Shown here piece by piece: positions 18,223 to 26,502 of a stretch of 64,000 bases of DNA (position 1 is the first letter of the stretch; each line of letters starts with the position of its first letter). The notes below the pieces were generated by a model. That model searched no databases. It was given only the letters and a program-made list of their open reading frames with translations, and was not told the DNA's origin. The stretch is taken from assembly GCF_004745645.1 (NCBI RefSeq), contig NZ_SRMB01000001.1, positions 1,736,001-1,800,000 of the forward strand, in the 5' to 3' direction. The DNA comes from Hymenobacter metallicola (GTDB taxonomy: Bacteria; Bacteroidota; Bacteroidia; Cytophagales; Hymenobacteraceae). The position numbers and the translations under genes were made by a program.

Positions 18223-19131
18223 TTACAAGCTTTCTGCTACCAACTCATGATTTAGGAAGCTGCCGGCCTTGCTGCCCGCCGCCACAGCGACGGCGACGGA
18301 GCGCATGGGGGTCGTAGCATCTCCGGCTGCAAAAACGCCCGGCACACTGGTCCGCTGCATCTCATCCACCTGAATGTGGCCGGTTTCCGACAGGACACAC
18401 CCCAAGCCGACAGGCAACAGGCAAGGCAGTTCGAACGGTACCCGGGCAAACATTGCCGCCAGGGGCACCTGGGTCGTATCGGTCAGCACCACGTGGCGCA
18501 GGTGCCCGGCCGTGTGGTCGAAGTGGTCAATTGCTGCCTCGGCAATCCGGATGCCGGCCTGCTCCAGCCGCTGGGCTTGGTCGGGGCTCAACGTGGCGGG
18601 GCCATTGGTAAACAAGGTCAGGCGTGGGCTCCATTGGCGTAGCAGCCGGGCAAATTCGAAGCCCAGGTCACCGTTGCCCACCACGCCCAGCGGCTGGTCG
18701 CCTACCTCGTAGCCGTGGCAATACGGGCAGTGCAGCACCGAAATACCCCAGCACTCGGCAAAGCCGGGCCAGGCTGGCATCAGGTCTTTGACGCCCGTCG
18801 CAAACAGAATCTTAGCCGCCGCATACACCACTCCGGAAGCCGTAGAAACGACAAAGCCGGTTCCTTGCCGGGTAGCCGCCACCGCCTCATCCGTTACAAC
18901 CGTCACGCTCGGGTAAGCCAGCACCTGCTGCCGGGCCCGGTCCCGGATAGCCTGGGGAGGTTGGCCATCCTGGGTTATAAAGTTGTGCGCCCGGGGCGTT
19001 TGCCGGTTGCAAGGCTGCCCACTATCCAGCACCACCACCCGCCGCCGGGCCCGCCCCAACGCCATGGCCGCCGACAAGCCCGCGTAGCTTCCCCCGATAA
19101 TGATTACCTCCGTTTGCGTTTGCTTTTCCAT
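18223..19131 (-). CDS. Thioredoxin-reductase-like FAD/NAD(P) oxidoreductase
   Basis: A 302-residue flavoprotein. FAD-binding VIIIGGSYAGLSAAMALG lies at the N-terminus, a redox-active dithiol CPYC sits in HCPYCHGYEVG, the NAD(P)-binding GVVGNGDLGFEFARLL follows, and the C-terminal FAD motif is GVFAAGDATTPM. The CPYCHGYE form is that of thioredoxin-reductase-like enzymes (relatives of bacillithiol-disulfide and GliT-type reductases) rather than canonical TrxB (CATC). The true disulfide partner is not evident. It has its own promoter with a 25-bp palindrome over it, so its expression is probably repressor-controlled. Confidence 0.88.
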   Translation of the reverse strand: MEKQTQTEVIIIGGSYAGLSAAMALGRARRRVVVLDSGQPCNRQTPRAHNFITQDGQPPQAIRDRARQQVLAYPSVTVVTDEAVAATRQGTGFVVSTASGVVYAAAKILFATGVKDLMPAWPGFAECWGISVLHCPYCHGYEVGDQPLGVVGNGDLGFEFARLLRQWSPRLTLFTNGPATLSPDQAQRLEQAGIRIAEAAIDHFDHTAGHLRHVVLTDTTQVPLAAMFARVPFELPCLLPVGLGCVLSETGHIQVDEMQRTSVPGVFAAGDATTPMRSVAVAVAAGSKAGSFLNHELVAESL

Positions 19132-19210
19132 AAGTCAGAAATGGTAAAATGAGCCCCACCGGCCCGGCCTGCCATGGGTAGCAGTTGGAACTAGTAAGGG
19201 CGAAAACAAA

Positions 19211-19244
19211 CGAAGATACGTAAATGCAACAATGTTGCAATTAC
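19211..19244 (-). promoter_or_regulatory. Promoter of the flavoprotein gene with 25-bp palindromic operator
   Basis: On the minus strand TTG (19240-19238) and TATCTTCG (19218-19211) are 19 bp apart, matching TTG/TAnnTTTG with one mismatch. The spacer contains a perfect palindrome centred on 19232: arms TGCAACA (19225-19231) and TGTTGCA (19233-19239), extended by GTAA (19220-19223) and TTAC (19241-19244). Its position between the two promoter elements is that of a repressor operator. The compact 7-1-7 form resembles Fur/Zur-type sites, but I cannot assign the regulator. Confidence 0.65.
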
Positions 19245-19334
19245 GATTTTATAAAGCCAGAGTCCCTGTCCGAACTCAATCACAACCTATCCTGGGCCAG
19301 CCTGCGTAAAAAATACCCCTGAACGTTTTGCGTG

Positions 19335-20165
19335 ATGTCTTCCCTAGAAAGCGTAGTTCCTACCATTCTCCCTACTCCATCCACCAGCATCCGGGCCCTG
19401 GCCCGGCTGGGCTTTTTGTCTATTGGCTTTGTGTATCTGGTGCTCGGGGCCCTAACTATCATGGCCGCCATTGGGGTGCGCGGCGCCGACACTGCCGACC
19501 AGGAGCAGGTATTTCAGACGATACAGCGCCTCCCGTTGGGGCAGGTGCTGCTCTGGCTGGTGGCGGTGGGGCTGGTCGGCTACGTGGTGTGGCGCTTCAC
19601 CCAGGCCCTACTCGATACCGAGCACCAGGGCACAACTACGGCGGGACTGGCGGTGCGGGGCTTCTACATTTTTAGCGGCCTGCTTTATCTATTGTTGGCC
19701 TATTACGCCGGAAAGATGGCCTGGTACGGGCACAAGATTCAGGAGCCGGATACCACCAAGCCCTTCTTGCGGGAAGCCCTGCACCACGGCTACGGCCAGT
19801 GGCTGCTGGGTCTGGTTGGCCTCACTATCCTGGTGGCGGGCCTGGTTCAAATGTACCGGGCTGTATCCGGCAAGTTCGATACCGATGTAAATGGCCGGGA
19901 GCTGACCGACGCCCAATGCCGGCTGGTGTACCGCACCGGGCAGGTGGGCTATTCGGCCCGGGGTGTAGTGCTGGCCATTATGGGGTACTTCTGTGTAATG
20001 GCAGCCCGGCATGCCAATGCCAATGAAATCCGAGACACGGCCGGCACCTTCGACGCCTTGCAGGCCATGGGGCCGGCCGTGCTGGGTCTGGTGGCCCTGG
20101 GCTTGGTCGCCTACGGGGTCTACATGCTGGTGCAGGCGCGCTTTCCTATTCTGCGGGGCGTGTAG
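19335..20165 (+). CDS. DUF1206 integral membrane protein
   Basis: A 276-residue protein; ATG 19335 is preferred to a GTG one codon upstream. It contains three repeated two-helix units typical of DUF1206, each beginning with a basic-glycine helix start: ALARLGFLSIGFVYLVLG, GLAVRGFYIFSGLLYLLLA and RTGQVGYSARGVVLAIMG. Six transmembrane helices are expected. Function unknown. It is divergent from the flavoprotein gene, sharing a 203-bp region, so the palindrome at 19220-19244 could affect both. Confidence 0.85.
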   Translation: MSSLESVVPTILPTPSTSIRALARLGFLSIGFVYLVLGALTIMAAIGVRGADTADQEQVFQTIQRLPLGQVLLWLVAVGLVGYVVWRFTQALLDTEHQGTTTAGLAVRGFYIFSGLLYLLLAYYAGKMAWYGHKIQEPDTTKPFLREALHHGYGQWLLGLVGLTILVAGLVQMYRAVSGKFDTDVNGRELTDAQCRLVYRTGQVGYSARGVVLAIMGYFCVMAARHANANEIRDTAGTFDALQAMGPAVLGLVALGLVAYGVYMLVQARFPILRGV

Positions 20166-20187
20166 AGCACGCACTATTTGGGGAAGT

Positions 20188-20215
20188 TTGGTGTCTGCAA
20201 GATACCCTACTTCTG
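20188..20215 (+). promoter_or_regulatory. Possible promoter of the DUF922-like gene
   Basis: TTG at 20188-20190, a 17-bp spacer, then TACTTCTG at 20208-20215, one mismatch from TAnnTTTG. It would start transcription about 70 bp before ATG 20292. Confidence 0.3.
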
Positions 20216-20291
20216 CGCCGGGCACTGGCGGCCGGGCCCCGGTCTTTCCAGTTAGCGCCGGGGCGGAAGTTGCTCAGATTTCCCCGAGTTC

Positions 20292-21449
20292 ATGGCGACC
20301 CATCCGTTCCTTACTTCACGCCCCCAGCAGGTTGGCCTAGTGCTGTTTTTGCTTTTACAGCTGCTCCTGGCCGGGCCTATCCGCTCCGTTGCGCAGCCCC
20401 CTATACCACCACTGACGCTCCAGCCTCCGACGGCCGTATTCCCCAGTTCGGAGTTCTACGTAGCCCGGGTGCTGGATGAGCGCCCCACCCGCTCGGCCGT
20501 GGCCTGGCTGCTGACCATGCCCCCTAAAGCCGGGCAGCCTCCCTTGCTCCGCGCCGTTGATTTACAAGGTGGAGGCCTGGTAGCTTTCCGTCAGTTTGTT
20601 ACCCGCACGCTGCCCCACACTTCCAGCCGACGGGCGCTGACCATCCGCTTGCAGGAGTTTCGGGCGGTGGAAACCCCGGTGGCCGGGGCTACCGGGCAGG
20701 TGGAAGGCCGGGTGACGCTCCGGCTGGCCCTGGAGTGGCAGCGCGAAGGCGAACCTATTCCGCTCACTGAGTATAAAGGTGCCGTTCGCTACGGGCGGCC
20801 CCTGGCCCAGACGACCGTCGTGGAGCCAGTGCTGCGCCAGGTGCTAACCGAGGGCCTACGCTACCTGCGCACCTGGGTCGACCAACAAGCCGCTTCCAAT
20901 GTACAGCTGGCCACCGGGCTGCGCCTGCACTTCACCGATTATAAGCAGCAAACCGAGCCGGATACACTGTTTTACGACCCCGCCCGCCCCCTGGGGTGGG
21001 CCGACTTTACCGCTGCCCCGCGCTCGGGAGGATTTTCGGCGGCGGTGTTTCCTAGCTTCGCCTACGCGGGCCAGCCCCGCTTAGTAAACGGCATTTTGCA
21101 GCTGAACCTGAATATGAAGGTGTTTGTGGTGCGCAGCTCTTCCTGGGTGGCCCCCCACGCCCGCGGCGACTACGACCTGAACCACGAGCAGCGGCACTTC
21201 GACTTGGTAAAGCTGGTAGCCGAACGGTTTAAGCGCCGCCTCACGCCCGAACGCCTCACGCTGAAAGACTACAACAGCATTCTGCAGTATGAGTACTTGG
21301 TAGCCTTTCAGGAAATGAACCGCCTCCAGGAGCAGTATGATGGGGAAACCCACCACGGCTCTAACGAAGCGGCCCAAACAAGCTGGAATCAGCGCATCGA
21401 AGCGGAACTGCAGCAGTACGGGGTAGCGCGCCGTAGCCCAGCCAACTAA
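20292..21449 (+). CDS. Secreted protein with DUF922-like C-terminal domain
   Basis: A 385-residue protein with a signal peptide (hydrophobic VGLVLFLLLQLLLAGPI, cleavage near VAQ). The first ~200 residues have no recognised fold. The C-terminal half begins RPLGWADFTAAP and contains NHEQRHFDLVKLVAERFKRR near residue 298; an HEQxHF motif following a LxWxDF motif is what I expect in DUF922 (predicted secreted Zn-dependent protease). The HExxH is thus HEQRH, which could bind zinc. Monocistronic with a terminator ~50 bp downstream. Confidence 0.7.
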   Translation: MATHPFLTSRPQQVGLVLFLLLQLLLAGPIRSVAQPPIPPLTLQPPTAVFPSSEFYVARVLDERPTRSAVAWLLTMPPKAGQPPLLRAVDLQGGGLVAFRQFVTRTLPHTSSRRALTIRLQEFRAVETPVAGATGQVEGRVTLRLALEWQREGEPIPLTEYKGAVRYGRPLAQTTVVEPVLRQVLTEGLRYLRTWVDQQAASNVQLATGLRLHFTDYKQQTEPDTLFYDPARPLGWADFTAAPRSGGFSAAVFPSFAYAGQPRLVNGILQLNLNMKVFVVRSSSWVAPHARGDYDLNHEQRHFDLVKLVAERFKRRLTPERLTLKDYNSILQYEYLVAFQEMNRLQEQYDGETHHGSNEAAQTSWNQRIEAELQQYGVARRSPAN

Positions 21450-21499
21450 GCTGGCCCTCAACGGCGGGAAAGCGCCCAACAGTCCGGGCAAAAAAATGA

Positions 21500-21524
21500 C
21501 CGCAGTCAAAGACTGCGGCCTTTT
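21500..21524. terminator. Bidirectional terminator between convergent genes
   Basis: An 8-bp stem, CCGCAGTC (21500-21507) and GACTGCGG (21511-21518), with loop AAA. CCTTTT follows on the plus strand; on the minus strand a run of seven T lies 3 bases beyond the stem. It would serve the DUF922-like gene and the carbonic anhydrase gene. Confidence 0.75.
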
Positions 21525-21636
21525 CAACCACACATAGACTATTACCGGGCAGCAGGGCTGCCTTTTAGTGGCCTGTCAGCTGACTTTAAGCAGCTGTGAC
21601 TTTATTGCTGGTGACTTTCAGAACCGATAGATATAC

Positions 21637-22362
21637 CTAAAGGTCTGCGCCTTGCGAGACCTTGCCCTGCTGCGCCTGTTCAGCTACTTGCTCAGCGTGC
21701 TTGACGTCCTCAATGCCGTAGATGTGCTGGAATTCGTTGATAGCAGCACTCGTCTCCACGTTCAGGTTGTGCAGTAGGCCATCATTGATGTCATACACCA
21801 AACCGTGCAGGCGGGGCGGGTTAGGACGCTGCAGGGCACTCTGGATAACGTTGGTCTTGGTCAGGTTGCGCACCTGCTCAATGACGTTCAACTCCACCAG
21901 GCGCCGAAGCTGCTGGTCTTTGTCAGCAATGCCCGTAAACTCGGTTTCGTGCAGGCGAACTACATCTTTGATGTTAGTCAACCAGTTGTCAATCAAACCA
22001 AACTGCTTGTTGGATGCTGCCGCTGCTACGCCGCCGCAACCGTAGTGGCCGACCACCATGATGTCTTTTACGCCCAGCACTTCTACCGCGTACTGCAGTA
22101 CGGACAGCAGGTTCAGGTCGGAATGCACAACCAGGTTGGCAATGTTGCGGTGCACAAACATTTCGCCGGGGCCGGTGCCCGTAATAGCACTGGCGGGTAC
22201 CCGCGAATCGGAGCAGCCAATGAACAGGTAGCGAGGCTTCTGCCCTTTCGACAGATTGTGGAAGAACTCGGGGTCAGCGGCTTTCTTCTCTTCAACCCAT
22301 TTGCGGTTGTTACTCAGAATTTCATCCAACGAGGATGCATCTGCATCGGGGAAGCTTTTCAT
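21637..22362 (-). CDS. can: Beta-class carbonic anhydrase
   Basis: A 241-residue enzyme interconverting CO2 and bicarbonate. Zinc ligands Cys50, His106 and Cys109 lie in FIGCSDSRVP and VVGHYGCGGV, with the Asp52-Arg54 dyad. No signal peptide, so cytoplasmic. It follows the SulP transporter gene by 59 bp on the same strand. Known biology: SulP transporters paired with or fused to carbonic anhydrase move bicarbonate or related anions, and the pair here suggests inorganic-carbon supply or pH control. The C-terminus (HAEQVAEQAQQGKVSQGADL) is slightly longer than in E. coli Can. Confidence 0.95.
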   Translation of the reverse strand: MKSFPDADASSLDEILSNNRKWVEEKKAADPEFFHNLSKGQKPRYLFIGCSDSRVPASAITGTGPGEMFVHRNIANLVVHSDLNLLSVLQYAVEVLGVKDIMVVGHYGCGGVAAAASNKQFGLIDNWLTNIKDVVRLHETEFTGIADKDQQLRRLVELNVIEQVRNLTKTNVIQSALQRPNPPRLHGLVYDINDGLLHNLNVETSAAINEFQHIYGIEDVKHAEQVAEQAQQGKVSQGADL

Positions 22363-22421
22363 GAAACAGGTGGTTTGTGGGTAATTTTTGTGAGTGAACT
22401 GACGGTACGCAGCGGCGGGGC

Positions 22422-24041
22422 TTAGTGGCCCAGTGCTTCTACCTGCGGGATACCGCGCAACTCGAGTTCAATGTTACGCTCGGAAGCAGTTAAACGGAAG
22501 TTTTCAATGGCTTCCAATACGTCGTAGTCAATTACTTCCGAATCGGTACCGTCCAGAATAACCTTGGTACCGGGCGTCAGCCGCTCGAAGGTGGTCACCA
22601 GGCTGGCTTTGTTCAGGAACGAGACGTGCTCACTCAGCTTAATGTGGGTCACGCCGGGCTCGTTCGTTGGTTCGCTGTGGAAGAAGTAGGCCGACTCCAA
22701 GTTGGCTTTCAGGATGTAGAAGATGCCAACGGCCAGACCCACCGCCACGCCCTTGAGCAGGTCGGTGAACAGGATGGCTACCACCGTGATAAAGAAGGGC
22801 AGAAACTGGTCCCAGCCCAGGCGCCACTGGGTGCGGAACAAGGCAGGCTTGGTCAATTTAAAGCCAACCATGAGCAGTACGGCCGCCAGGGCCGACAAGG
22901 GAATCAGGTTCAGCACCGAGGACAGAAACAGCAAGCTAGCCAGCAGCAACAGGCCGTGAATGAAGGCCGACATCTTGGTCTGAGCGCCGGAGTTGATGTT
23001 GGCCGAGCTCCGGACAATAACAGCCGTGAGGGGCAAACCACCCAGCAGAGCGCTAATGATGTTGCCAACACCCTGGGCCTTCAGCTCGCGGTTCTGGGGC
23101 GTATGACGCTTGTGCGGATCGAGCTTGTCCACGGCTTCTACGCTCAGCAGCGTTTCAATGGAAGCGACAATGGCAATGGTGAAGGCCACCACGTAGGTGT
23201 TGCCACGGGTCAGGGCCGTCCAGTCGGGGAAGGTCAGTTCGCGGGTCAGGTCGGCGAAAGAGGAAATTTTGGGCAGCTTAACCAAGTGCTCGGGGCGTAC
23301 CTGCAACTCGGGAGCCACATTGCTCAGCAGTACGTTCAGCAAAATCGACAGCACCACCACGATGAGGGCGCCAGGCACCAGGCGCAGGGCGGCAATGCTT
23401 TTAATAGGCTTGCTTTCCCAAAAGATGAGTACCAGCAACGAAATTATTCCAATCAGGGCCGAACCCCAGCTGATGGCATTGCCGGCAGAAAGGATGGCCG
23501 AGAATGTATTTTGCCCATCGAACTGCAGAAAGTCCATGTCCTCGAAATAGTCCGTATCGGCGCCGAGAAAGTGAGGTATCTGCTTGAGAATCAGAATCAG
23601 GCCAATAGCAGCCAGCATGCCCTTAATCACCGACGAGGGAAAGTACATGCCAATGATACCGGCTTTCAGAAAGCCCAGGGCTAGCTGCACCACCCCGGCC
23701 ACAACGGTGGCCGCCAGCACGGCCTCGAAGGTGCCCAAGGTGCTGATAGCCGACAGCATAATAGCGGTGAGGCCGGCCGCCGGACCACTCACGCTTAGCT
23801 GGGAACCACTAACCCAGGCGACTACTACCCCCCCAACGATACCGGCAATAACACCGGAAAGCAGCGGCGCCCCCGAAGCCAAAGAAATACCCAGGCACAA
23901 GGGCAAGGCGACCAGAAATACAACAAGGCCCGAGGGAGCATCCTTGGCTAAGGAATGTAGGTAGTTGGCAGAGGGTGGCGTGGGAGAAATATTGGAATCG
24001 GCTTTAGAAGCCGGTGTGGTCTTGATCGTCGAAGAAGCCAT
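22422..24041 (-). CDS. SulP-family anion (probable bicarbonate) transporter with STAS domain
   Basis: A 539-residue protein beginning at ATG 24041 (MASSTIKTTP). The N-terminal ~30 residues are Ser/Thr/Pro-rich. The SulP core opens with DAPSGLVVFLVALPLCLGIS and SVSGPAAGLTAIM, and includes VEAVDKLDPHKRHTPQNREL, all characteristic of the BicA/SulP group. A reduced STAS domain occupies the last ~80 residues (SFLNKASLVTTF and VILDGTDSEVIDYDVLEAI). Coupling to the carbonic anhydrase gene 59 bp downstream points to bicarbonate rather than sulfate; this is inference. The short upstream gap holds four TTAA-type repeats at 11-bp spacing, listed separately. Confidence 0.9.
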   Translation of the reverse strand: MASSTIKTTPASKADSNISPTPPSANYLHSLAKDAPSGLVVFLVALPLCLGISLASGAPLLSGVIAGIVGGVVVAWVSGSQLSVSGPAAGLTAIMLSAISTLGTFEAVLAATVVAGVVQLALGFLKAGIIGMYFPSSVIKGMLAAIGLILILKQIPHFLGADTDYFEDMDFLQFDGQNTFSAILSAGNAISWGSALIGIISLLVLIFWESKPIKSIAALRLVPGALIVVVLSILLNVLLSNVAPELQVRPEHLVKLPKISSFADLTRELTFPDWTALTRGNTYVVAFTIAIVASIETLLSVEAVDKLDPHKRHTPQNRELKAQGVGNIISALLGGLPLTAVIVRSSANINSGAQTKMSAFIHGLLLLASLLFLSSVLNLIPLSALAAVLLMVGFKLTKPALFRTQWRLGWDQFLPFFITVVAILFTDLLKGVAVGLAVGIFYILKANLESAYFFHSEPTNEPGVTHIKLSEHVSFLNKASLVTTFERLTPGTKVILDGTDSEVIDYDVLEAIENFRLTASERNIELELRGIPQVEALGH

Positions 24042-24110
24042 ATAGCAGAGGAAATGCTGCCAACCTAAACAGAGGTTCGCAATGATATACTGCAATAGTA
24101 GCTCGCTATA

Positions 24111-24154
24111 GTTAAGACCGCGTTAAAAGAGAATTAAAACCGAATTAAAACGCG
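24111..24154 (-). promoter_or_regulatory. Four 11-bp-phased direct repeats upstream of the SulP/carbonic anhydrase genes
   Basis: Plus-strand hexamers TTAAGA (24112), TTAAAA (24123), TTAAAA (24134) and TTAAAA (24145) start exactly 11 bp apart; the last two copies extend to GAATTAAAAC. On the coding strand of the transporter this reads as repeated TTTTAA blocks. Tandem direct repeats with 11-bp phasing are the usual site form for OmpR/PhoB-family regulators. The array lies between the transporter start (24041) and the 3' end of the histidine kinase gene (24166). Confidence 0.6.
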
Positions 24155-24165
24155 TTTGCGGGTGG

Positions 24166-25563
24166 TTAAACGCTAGCCAGCGGCAGTTGCAGCGTGACCT
24201 GCGTACCGACTCCCAGCTCGCTCTCGACGCGAATTATGCCGCCGTGCAGGGCCATAATTTTGGCTGTGAGAGGTAGCCCAATGCCGTGCCCAGGCACGGT
24301 TCGGATGGCTTCGGCCCGGAAGAAGGGAACAAATACCTGCTGCCGGTCAGCCTCCGTCATGCCCACTCCCTGGTCGCGCACTTGCAACTGTACTTGCCGG
24401 CCGGTGCAAGTCAGAATGGCCATAATCGGGGCCTGGCTTCCCCGAGAAAATTTGCAGGCGTTTTCCAGCACATTCAGCACTGCTGAGAGCAGCAGGGGCT
24501 CGTTGCCGAGTACGCCGTAGGCCACCCCAAAACCGTTGGGTTCCCCAAACTCCAGGTCGATGCGGCAGGTAGGCTGGCGGCGTAGCACTTCCTCGTGGGC
24601 CTGAAGCAGAAGCTCATCGAGGCGCACCAAGGCCATGGGCACCTGCGAGGGGTCGTCGGACGCACGGGCAATCTGCAGCAAGCCATTGGTCAGGGCAGTC
24701 AGCATGCGGGCGGCGTCGAGGGTGCTTTGCAGCACACGCCGATATTCGGTGGGTGAGCGTTCTTGCAGCAAGGCCACTTCCAACTCGCCGGTTAGCACCG
24801 TGAGCGGGGTACGCAACTCGTGTGAGGCATCCCGCACGAAGGTGCGTTGCCCGGCAAAGGCGGTTTCGAGGCGGTCGAGCAGGCTGTTGAAGCGCTGGGC
24901 CAAGTGCGACACCTCATCTTGCCCATCGGCCTGGGAAAGCCGGCGGTGCAGGTCAGAGGCCGTAATAGTGTCGACCTCTTGCACAATGCGCTGCATCGGC
25001 CGCAGGGCCTGGCCGGCAAAAAACCATCCTCCAACCCCCACGATGCCAAAACTGATCAGCAGCCCCCCTACCAGAATCTTCCGCAGGGTGCGCTGCTCTA
25101 CCTGGCTGTCGGCATCGACGGACGAGGCCACCACCACGAAGTCGCCGCGGTGGGCATCCCGGTAGAGCAGGCCCACCGTTTGCCCATGGTCGGCTTCCAG
25201 TTCCACCAAACTGCCGGATTGTCGTACCCCGCTGAGCAAGCTGCTGGGCACGGGCTTGCCCGTTTGCTGGCCTTCCCGGAACACGACGCGGTTCTGGGCG
25301 TCATATACCCGTACTTCCTCGGCGGGCAGCGTGCGGTAGAACTGGCGCAGATAGCGCCGATAAGACGCCCGGCTGGCTTCGTCGCCCCGGTTGGTGCCGT
25401 CCAGATAGACGTGCGCCACCACCCGAGCCCGCGCAAACAGATTTTCCGTAAAGGAATTACGCCGCGACTGATACGTAAAAAAGTAGATTACCAGAGAAAA
25501 CAGCAGCAGGGTAACGGCTAGAATAGCGGCAAACTGCAATGCCAGGCGGGTGCGTATCGTCAC
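24166..25563 (-). CDS. Two-component sensor histidine kinase
   Basis: A 465-residue membrane kinase; GTG 25563 is chosen (VTIRTRLALQFAAIL) since the upstream frame has no signal or conserved sequence. TM1 is ~8-30, an extracytoplasmic sensor ~31-160, TM2 ~163-184, then HAMP (QALRPMQRIVQEVDTI). The phospho-acceptor is His248 in ASHELRTPLTVL. The ATPase domain shows NVLENACKFS (N box), DQGVGM (G1) and GHGIGLPL (G2). The likely partner is the OmpR-type regulator at 27701-28378, although two genes intervene. The ligand is unknown. Its end is adjacent to the 11-bp-phased repeat array. Confidence 0.9.
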   Translation of the reverse strand: MTIRTRLALQFAAILAVTLLLFSLVIYFFTYQSRRNSFTENLFARARVVAHVYLDGTNRGDEASRASYRRYLRQFYRTLPAEEVRVYDAQNRVVFREGQQTGKPVPSSLLSGVRQSGSLVELEADHGQTVGLLYRDAHRGDFVVVASSVDADSQVEQRTLRKILVGGLLISFGIVGVGGWFFAGQALRPMQRIVQEVDTITASDLHRRLSQADGQDEVSHLAQRFNSLLDRLETAFAGQRTFVRDASHELRTPLTVLTGELEVALLQERSPTEYRRVLQSTLDAARMLTALTNGLLQIARASDDPSQVPMALVRLDELLLQAHEEVLRRQPTCRIDLEFGEPNGFGVAYGVLGNEPLLLSAVLNVLENACKFSRGSQAPIMAILTCTGRQVQLQVRDQGVGMTEADRQQVFVPFFRAEAIRTVPGHGIGLPLTAKIMALHGGIIRVESELGVGTQVTLQLPLASV

Positions 25564-25775
25564 GGAGGTAGCGCGTTTAGAATAAAGCCAAGCGTCGGAC
25601 GGACCAAGCAAGGCGGGGTACAAGCATTGCAAGGAAAGCCGTGGAGCCCGGTTTGGGTTTTAGCCCCGGCTTTCCAAGAAGGGCACGCCCTGGCTGCAAA
25701 CCTGGCACCAGCCGCTGGTGCAGGGCCAGAAACCCGACGCTCGGGCCCTTACATCGATGGGGTTCTATATAGAAG

Positions 25776-25803
25776 CAAAAGTAGCCGGCAGACTTTACTT
25801 TTG
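25776..25803. promoter_or_regulatory. Inverted pair of -7 elements between histidine kinase and sce7726 gene
   Basis: CAAAAGTA (25776-25783) and TACTTTTG (25796-25803) form a perfect inverted repeat with a 12-bp spacer. Each arm read outward is an exact TAnnTTTG -7 element, one per strand, so the sequence could be back-to-back promoters, a repressor operator, or both. Neither arm has a clean TTG at the -33 position. The plus-strand start would lie about 30 bp before ATG 25837. Confidence 0.4.
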
Positions 25804-25836
25804 GGAAAGCTCGGCCGGTGCGCCGCCTTATCCCCC

Positions 25837-26502
25837 ATGAACGACCCGGCTATTCGTGCCTTGCTTTACCCCTTGCTTAGCGGAGGCATCTACGTAGATG
25901 AGCTGCCAACCGGTTCGACCCGCGCCGATGTGGTGCACATCACCTCCGATTTCATGCACGGCTACGAGGTGAAAGGCGACGGCGACACCCTGCAGCGGGT
26001 GCAAAACCAGCTGCGCTGCTACGCCGAGGTGTACGACTTTGTCACGTTTATCGTCACGGAAAAGCACCTAGCCAAGCTGCTGCCCCTGCTGCCCGAGTGG
26101 GTGGGCGTACTGGTGGCATCCGAACAAGAGCTGCGCCCCTACCGGCCCGCCGGATACAACGCCACGGTGGAAAAAGCGCCGCTGGCGGCGCTGCTGCTGC
26201 TCGATGAGGTAAAGCAATTCCTAATGGCCCGGGGCCTGCCGGGCATTAGCCAGCTGCGGCGGGCCGAAGTTCAGCATCTCTTGCGCACCACGCACCTGGT
26301 GCCGCTGTCGAGCCTGGCGCAGTTTGTTCGCGAGCAGCTGATCCGGCGCATGCCCCAGCGCCTGCTGCACCGGGCCGAGCGAAAACTGGAACGGCAGCGC
26401 CTGGCGCCGTTGCGGGCCAAACGCCGGAAAAAGCAGGCGGCCACCCACGGCAAGCGTCGCAAAACAGCCCGCAGGAAAGCGGCCTCCGTTTTTAAAAAAT
26501 AA
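25837..26502 (+). CDS. sce7726-family protein, nuclease-like
   Basis: A 221-residue protein from ATG 25837. The N-terminal ~95 residues match the sce7726 family by eye: NDPAIRALLYPLL, then STRADVVHI, HGYEVKGDGDTLQRV and FDF-type YDFVTFIV. Glu22, Asp31 and Glu44-Val45-Lys46 have the order and spacing of a PD-(D/E)xK nuclease core, so DNA cleavage is possible but unproven. The last ~30 residues are extremely basic (RKKQAATHGKRRKTARRK), suggesting nucleic-acid binding. Its 3' end overlaps dinB, on the opposite strand, by 11 bp. No mobile element flanks it. Confidence 0.75.
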   Translation: MNDPAIRALLYPLLSGGIYVDELPTGSTRADVVHITSDFMHGYEVKGDGDTLQRVQNQLRCYAEVYDFVTFIVTEKHLAKLLPLLPEWVGVLVASEQELRPYRPAGYNATVEKAPLAALLLLDEVKQFLMARGLPGISQLRRAEVQHLLRTTHLVPLSSLAQFVREQLIRRMPQRLLHRAERKLERQRLAPLRAKRRKKQAATHGKRRKTARRKAASVFKK

